From Mermis nigrescens (Eukaryota > Nematoda > Enoplea > Mermithida > Mermithidae): a stretch of DNA of 64,000 nucleotides. This document shows positions 56,801 through 64,000 of the stretch, in pieces. A program made the translations under genes and the position numbers. The notes under the pieces are model-generated. The model saw only the letters and a list, made by a program, of their open reading frames with translations, did no database searches and had not been told where the DNA came from. Each line of letters opens with the position of its first letter. The first letter of the stretch is position 1. The stretch covers positions 1 to 64,000 of the forward strand of contig JAVLUZ010000751.1 in assembly GCA_036768485.1 (NCBI GenBank), given 5' to 3'.

Positions 56801-59800
56801 AAATTTCGATGAAAAATTACCCGTAAAGTTTATTTTTTTCGAAAAATTGTCAAAAATGCTTCTGTTCTTAATATTAAAATTACGGGCTAAATCAATGCTT
56901 TCTTAAAAAATTCCAAAATACTTCGGGGTTCAAATTTTCAACTAATCCTACGCTTTAAGCTCCGAAGGGTAATTTTTCATTCATTTCTCGCATCTTACCG
57001 ACACAATGGGCCGCGAATTTCTCGAAAAGCTGCTTGAAACAATTAAATTTCGATGAAAAATTACCCGTAAAGTTTATTTTTTTCGAAAAATTGTCAAAAA
57101 TGCTTCTGTTCTTAATATTAAAATTACGGGCTAAATCAATGCTTTCTTAAAAAATTCCAAAATACTTCGGGGTTCAAATTTTCAACTAATCCTACGCTTT
57201 AAGCTCCGAAGGGTAATTTTTCATTCATTTCTCGCATCTTACCGACACAATGGGCCGCGAATTTCTCGAAAAGCTGCTTGAAACAATTAAATTTCGATGA
57301 AAAATTACCCGTAAAGTTTATTTTTTTCGAAAAATTGTCAAAAATGCTTCTGTTCTTAATATTAAAATTACGGGCTAAATCAATGCTTTCTTAAAAAATT
57401 CCAAAATACTTCGGGGTTCAAATTTTCAACTAATCCTACGCTTTAAGCTCCGAAGGGTAATTTTTCATTCATTTCTCGCATCTTACCGACACAATGGGCC
57501 GCGAATTTCTCGAAAAGCTGCTTGAAACAATTAAATTTCGATGAAAAATTACCCGTAAAGTTTATTTTTTTCGAAAAATTGTCAAAAATGCTTCTGTTCT
57601 TAATATTAAAATTACGGGCTAAATCAATGCTTTCTTAAAAAATTCCAAAATACTTCGGGGTTCAAATTTTCAACTAATCCTACGCTTTAAGCTCCGAAGG
57701 GTAATTTTTCATTCATTTCTCGCATCTTACCGACACAATGGGCCGCGAATTTCTCGAAAAGCTGCTTGAAACAATTAAATTTCGATGAAAAATTACCCGT
57801 AAAGTTTATTTTTTTCGAAAAATTGTCAAAAATGCTTCTGTTCTTAATATTAAAATTACGGGCTAAATCAATGCTTTCTTAAAAAATTCCAAAATACTTC
57901 GGGGTTCAAATTTTCAACTAATCCTACGCTTTAAGCTCCGAAGGGTAATTTTTCATTCATTTCTCGCATCTTACCGACACAATGGGCCGCGAATTTCTCG
58001 AAAAGCTGCTTGAAACAATTAAATTTCGATGAAAAATTACCCGTAAAGTTTATTTTTTTTCGAAAAATTGTCAAAAATGCTTCTGTTCTTAATATTAAAA
58101 TTACGGGCTAAATCAATGCTTTCTTAAAAAATTCCAAAATACTTCGGGGTTCAAATTTTCAACTAATCCTACGCTTTAAGCTCCGAAGGGTAATTTTTCA
58201 TTCATTTCTCGCATCTTACCGACACAATGGGCCGCGAATTTCTCGAAAAGCTGCTTGAAACAATTAAATTTCGATGAAAAATTACCCGTAAAGTTTATTT
58301 TTTTTCGAAAAATTGTCAAAAATGCTTCTGTTCTTAATATTAAAATTACGGGCTAAATCAATGCTTTCTTAAAAAATTCCAAAATACTTCGGGGTTCAAA
58401 TTTTCAACTAATCCTACGCTTTAAGCTCCGAAGGGTAATTTTTCATTCATTTCTCGCATCTTACCGACACAATGGGCCGCGAATTTCTCGAAAAGCTGCT
58501 TGAAACAATTAAATTTCGATGAAAAATTACCCGTAAAGTTTATTTTTTTCGAAAAATTGTCAAAAATGCTTCTGTTCTTAATATTAAAATTACGGGCTAA
58601 ATCAATGCTTTCTTAAAAAATTCCAAAATACTTCGGGGTTCAAATTTTCAACTAATCCTACGCTTTAAGCTCCGAAGGGTAATTTTTCATTCATTTCTCG
58701 CATCTTACCGACACAATGGGCCGCGAATTTCTCGAAAAGCTGCTTGAAACAATTAAATTTCGATGAAAAATTACCCGTAAAGTTTATTTTTTTTCGAAAA
58801 ATTGTCAAAAATGCTTCTGTTCTTAATATTAAAATTACGGGCTAAATCAATGCTTTCTTAAAAAATTCCAAAATACTTCGGGGTTCAAATTTTCAACTAA
58901 TCCTACGCTTTAAGCTCCGAAGGGTAATTTTTCATTCATTTCTCGCATCTTACCGACACAATGGGCCGCGAATTTCTCGAAAAGCTGCTTGAAACAATTA
59001 AATTTCGATGAAAAATTACCCGTAAAGTTTATTTTTTTTCGAAAAATTGTCAAAAATGCTTCTGTTCTTAATATTAAAATTACGGGCTAAATCAATGCTT
59101 TCTTAAAAAATTCCAAAATACTTCGGGGTTCAAATTTTCAACTAATCCTACGCTTTAAGCTCCGAAGGGTAATTTTTCATTCATTTCTCGCATCTTACCG
59201 ACACAATGGGCCGCGAATTTCTCGAAAAGCTGCTTGAAACAATTAAATTTCGATGAAAAATTACCCGTAAAGTTTATTTTTTTTCGAAAAATTGTCAAAA
59301 ATGCTTCTGTTCTTAATATTAAAATTACGGGCTAAATCAATGCTTTCTTAAAAAATTCCAAAATACTTCGGGGTTCAAATTTTCAACTAATCCTACGCTT
59401 TAAGCTCCGAAGGGTAATTTTTCATTCATTTCTCGCATCTTACCGACACAATGGGCCGCGAATTTCTCGAAAAGCTGCTTGAAACAATTAAATTTCGATG
59501 AAAAATTACCCGTAAAGTTTATTTTTTTTCGAAAAATTGTCAAAAATGCTTCTGTTCTTAATATTAAAATTACGGGCTAAATCAATGCTTTCTTAAAAAA
59601 TTCCAAAATACTTCGGGGTTCAAATTTTCAACTAATCCTACGCTTTAAGCTCCGAAGGGTAATTTTTCATTCATTTCTCGCATCTTACCGACACAATGGG
59701 CCGCGAATTTCTCGAAAAGCTGCTTGAAACAATTAAATTTCGATGAAAAATTACCCGTAAAGTTTATTTTTTTTCGAAAAATTGTCAAAAATGCTTCTGT

Positions 59801-62800
59801 TCTTAATATTAAAATTACGGGCTAAATCAATGCTTTCTTAAAAAATTCCAAAATACTTCGGGGTTCAAATTTTCAACTAATCCTACGCTTTAAGCTCCGA
59901 AGGGTAATTTTTCATTCATTTCTCGCATCTTACCGACACAATGGGCCGCGAATTTCTCGAAAAGCTGCTTGAAACAATTAAATTTCGATGAAAAATTACC
60001 CGTAAAGTTTATTTTTTTTCGAAAAATTGTCAAAAATGCTTCTGTTCTTAATATTAAAATTACGGGCTAAATCAATGCTTTCTTAAAAAATTCCAAAATA
60101 CTTCGGGGTTCAAATTTTCAACTAATCCTACGCTTTAAGCTCCGAAGGGTAATTTTTCATTCATTTCTCGCATCTTACCGACACAATGGGCCGCGAATTT
60201 CTCGAAAAGCTGCTTGAAACAATTAAATTTCGATGAAAAATTACCCGTAAAGTTTATTTTTTTTCGAAAAATTGTCAAAAATGCTTCTGTTCTTAATATT
60301 AAAATTACGGGCTAAATCAATGCTTTCTTAAAAAATTCCAAAATACTTCGGGGTTCAAATTTTCAACTAATCCTACGCTTTAAGCTCCGAAGGGTAATTT
60401 TTCATTCATTTCTCGCATCTTACCGACACAATGGGCCGCGAATTTCTCGAAAAGCTGCTTGAAACAATTAAATTTCGATGAAAAATTACCCGTAAAGTTT
60501 ATTTTTTTTCGAAAAATTGTCAAAAATGCTTCTGTTCTTAATATTAAAATTACGGGCTAAATCAATGCTTTCTTAAAAAATTCCAAAATACTTCGGGGTT
60601 CAAATTTTCAACTAATCCTACGCTTTAAGCTCCGAAGGGTAATTTTTCATTCATTTCTCGCATCTTACCGACACAATGGGCCGCGAATTTCTCGAAAAGC
60701 TGCTTGAAACAATTAAATTTCGATGAAAAATTACCCGTAAAGTTTATTTTTTTTCGAAAAATTGTCAAAAATGCTTCTGTTCTTAATATTAAAATTACGG
60801 GCTAAATCAATGCTTTCTTAAAAAATTCCAAAATACTTCGGGGTTCAAATTTTCAACTAATCCTACGCTTTAAGCTCCGAAGGGTAATTTTTCATTCATT
60901 TCTCGCATCTTACCGACACAATGGGCCGCGAATTTCTCGAAAAGCTGCTTGAAACAATTAAATTTCGATGAAAAATTACCCGTAAAGTTTATTTTTTTTC
61001 GAAAAATTGTCAAAAATGCTTCTGTTCTTAATATTAAAATTACGGGCTAAATCAATGCTTTCTTAAAAAATTCCAAAATACTTCGGGGTTCAAATTTTCA
61101 ACTAATCCTACGCTTTAAGCTCCGAAGGGTAATTTTTCATTCATTTCTCGCATCTTACCGACACAATGGGCCGCGAATTTCTCGAAAAGCTGCTTGAAAC
61201 AATTAAATTTCGATGAAAAATTACCCGTAAAGTTTATTTTTTTTCGAAAAATTGTCAAAAATGCTTCTGTTCTTAATATTAAAATTACGGGCTAAATCAA
61301 TGCTTTCTTAAAAAATTCCAAAATACTTCGGGGTTCAAATTTTCAACTAATCCTACGCTTTAAGCTCCGAAGGGTAATTTTTCATTCATTTCTCGCATCT
61401 TACCGACACAATGGGCCGCGAATTTCTCGAAAAGCTGCTTGAAACAATTAAATTTCGATGAAAAATTACCCGTAAAGTTTATTTTTTTTCGAAAAATTGT
61501 CAAAAATGCTTCTGTTCTTAATATTAAAATTACGGGCTAAATCAATGCTTTCTTAAAAAATTCCAAAATACTTCGGGGTTCAAATTTTCAACTAATCCTA
61601 CGCTTTAAGCTCCGAAGGGTAATTTTTCATTCATTTCTCGCATCTTACCGACACAATGGGCCGCGAATTTCTCGAAAAGCTGCTTGAAACAATTAAATTT
61701 CGATGAAAAATTACCCGTAAAGTTTATTTTTTTTCGAAAAATTGTCAAAAATGCTTCTGTTCTTAATATTAAAATTACGGGCTAAATCAATGCTTTCTTA
61801 AAAAATTCCAAAATACTTCGGGGTTCAAATTTTCAACTAATCCTACGCTTTAAGCTCCGAAGGGTAATTTTTCATTCATTTCTCGCATCTTACCGACACA
61901 ATGGGCCGCGAATTTCTCGAAAAGCTGCTTGAAACAATTAAATTTCGATGAAAAATTACCCGTAAAGTTTATTTTTTTTCGAAAAATTGTCAAAAATGCT
62001 TCTGTTCTTAATATTAAAATTACGGGCTAAATCAATGCTTTCTTAAAAAATTCCAAAATACTTCGGGGTTCAAATTTTCAACTAATCCTACGCTTTAAGC
62101 TCCGAAGGGTAATTTTTCATTCATTTCTCGCATCTTACCGACACAATGGGCCGCGAATTTCTCGAAAAGCTGCTTGAAACAATTAAATTTCGATGAAAAA
62201 TTACCCGTAAAGTTTATTTTTTTTTCGAAAAATTGTCAAAAATGCTTCTGTTCTTAATATTAAAATTACGGGCTAAATCAATGCTTTCTTAAAAAATTCC
62301 AAAATACTTCGGGGTTCAAATTTTCAACTAATCCTACGCTTTAAGCTCCGAAGGGTAATTTTTCATTCATTTCTCGCATCTTACCGACACAATGGGCCGC
62401 GAATTTCTCGAAAAGCTGCTTGAAACAATTAAATTTCGATGAAAAATTACCCGTAAAGTTTATTTTTTTTCGAAAAATTGTCAAAAATGCTTCTGTTCTT
62501 AATATTAAAATTACGGGCTAAATCAATGCTTTCTTAAAAAATTCCAAAATACTTCGGGGTTCAAATTTTCAACTAATCCTACGCTTTAAGCTCCGAAGGG
62601 TAATTTTTCATTCATTTCTCGCATCTTACCGACACAATGGGCCGCGAATTTCTCGAAAAGCTGCTTGAAACAATTAAATTTCGATGAAAAATTACCCGTA
62701 AAGTTTATTTTTTTTCGAAAAATTGTCAAAAATGCTTCTGTTCTTAATATTAAAATTACGGGCTAAATCAATGCTTTCTTAAAAAATTCCAAAATACTTC

Positions 62801-64000
62801 GGGGTTCAAATTTTCAACTAATCCTACGCTTTAAGCTCCGAAGGGTAATTTTTCATTCATTTCTCGCATCTTACCGACACAATGGGCCGCGAATTTCTCG
62901 AAAAGCTGCTTGAAACAATTAAATTTCGATGAAAAATTACCCGTAAAGTTTATTTTTTTTCGAAAAATTGTCAAAAATGCTTCTGTTCTTAATATTAAAA
63001 TTACGGGCTAAATCAATGCTTTCTTAAAAAATTCCAAAATACTTCGGGGTTCAAATTTTCAACTAATCCTACGCTTTAAGCTCCGAAGGGTAATTTTTCA
63101 TTCATTTCTCGCATCTTACCGACACAATGGGCCGCGAATTTCTCGAAAAGCTGCTTGAAACAATTAAATTTCGATGAAAAATTACCCGTAAAGTTTATTT
63201 TTTTTCGAAAAATTGTCAAAAATGCTTCTGTTCTTAATATTAAAATTACGGGCTAAATCAATGCTTTCTTAAAAAATTCCAAAATACTTCGGGGTTCAAA
63301 TTTTCAACTAATCCTACGCTTTAAGCTCCGAAGGGTAATTTTTCATTCATTTCTCGCATCTTACCGACACAATGGGCCGCGAATTTCTCGAAAAGCTGCT
63401 TGAAACAATTAAATTTCGATGAAAAATTACCCGTAAAGTTTATTTTTTTTCGAAAAATTGTCAAAAATGCTTCTGTTCTTAATATTAAAATTACGGGCTA
63501 AATCAATGCTTTCTTAAAAAATTCCAAAATACTTCGGGGTTCAAATTTTCAACTAATCCTACGCTTTAAGCTCCGAAGGGTAATTTTTCATTCATTTCTC
63601 GCATCTTACCGACACAATGGGCCGCGAATTTCTCGAAAAGCTGCTTGAAACAATTAAATTTCGATGAAAAATTACCCGTAAAGTTTATTTTTTTTCGAAA
63701 AATTGTCAAAAATGCTTCTGTTCTTAATATTAAAATTACGGGCTAAATCAATGCTTTCTTAAAAAATTCCAAAATACTTCGGGGTTCAAATTTTCAACTA
63801 ATCCTACGCTTTAAGCTCCGAAGGGTAATTTTTCATTCATTTCTCGCATCTTACCGACACAATGGGCCGCGAATTTCTCGAAAAGCTGCTTGAAACAATT
63901 AAATTTCGATGAAAAATTACCCGTAAAGTTTATTTTTTTTCGAAAAATTGTCAAAAATGCTTCTGTTCTTAATATTAAAATTACGGGCTAAATCAATGCT
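53899..64000 (+). repeat. ~244-bp satellite array B, about 41 units, open-ended
   Basis: Same satellite and orientation as array A. Unit 1 is a diverged variant (CCTTCTGAAAAATTTC, CCTACTCATTC). Then come one GGGCCGCG unit, one GGGCAGCG, six GGGTAGCG (about 54.8-56.0 kb), one GGGTCGCG (56278), then a long run of almost identical GGGCCGCG units to the window end. All later units have GCTCCGAAGGGTAATTT and CGATGAAAAA. Poly-T length (7-9) is the main difference. Confidence 0.98.

Overview
The window is repeat-dominated, AT-rich, intron-bearing eukaryotic DNA. It carries remnants of a Polinton/Maverick integrase, a Penelope-like GIY-YIG endonuclease, an RNase H-bearing LINE, several hAT-like and Harbinger-like non-autonomous DNA elements, and two long satellite arrays. 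This combination suggests an invertebrate metazoan; I cannot name the species. No bacterial-type gene organisation, rRNA, tRNA or CRISPR array was recognised.

The backbone of the window is a direct segmental duplication. Copy A (about 5.8-37.5 kb) and copy B (about 38.7 kb to past the window end) share, in the same order: a low-copy block (5830-20585 against 38712-51468), a hAT-like element with its 8-bp target duplication (29068 against 52834), a 0.6-kb flank, and an array of a ~245-bp satellite (30179-37533, about 30 units; 53899-64000, about 41 units and running off the end). Each copy has private insertions. Copy A has a 4.5-kb LINE (8267-12770, 13-bp target duplication, with the unoccupied site in copy B near 40370), three hAT-like MITEs (16.9-17.8 kb), and an 8-kb block holding a diverged tandem repeat, a Penelope fragment and a 6.5-kb giant palindrome. 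Copy B has a ~4.5-kb block (42.7-47.2 kb) with a Harbinger-like element and a second TIR element.

The low-copy block contains coding-looking exons. On the minus strand of copy B there are two exons (51107-51262 and 49807-49976) with a start codon, GT/AG splice sites and compatible phase. Copy B also has an exon resembling long-chain acyl-CoA synthetase (39322-39507) and a plus-strand terminal-exon-like ORF (47258-47479). The copy A counterparts carry stops, frameshifts, a lost donor or a truncation, so decay is asymmetric: copy B looks like the kept copy and copy A the degenerate one.

The most unusual object is the inverted-repeat element at 22442-28952. Its ~3-kb arms flank a ~0.5-kb spacer. 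Each arm carries an 85-codon open frame resembling the TATA-binding-protein fold (signature SGKxxLTGAK), alongside 21-bp minisatellites, ~130-bp tandem repeats and GC-rich 16-bp terminal repeats. I know of no named transposon class with this layout, so it is the best candidate for something undescribed. An assembly artefact or a simple captured exon must be excluded first.

The first 5 kb hold older debris: a Gln/Arg-rich broken ORF, a possible LTR, a decayed Polinton-type integrase, and a relic minisatellite of the same kind as in the palindrome arms.
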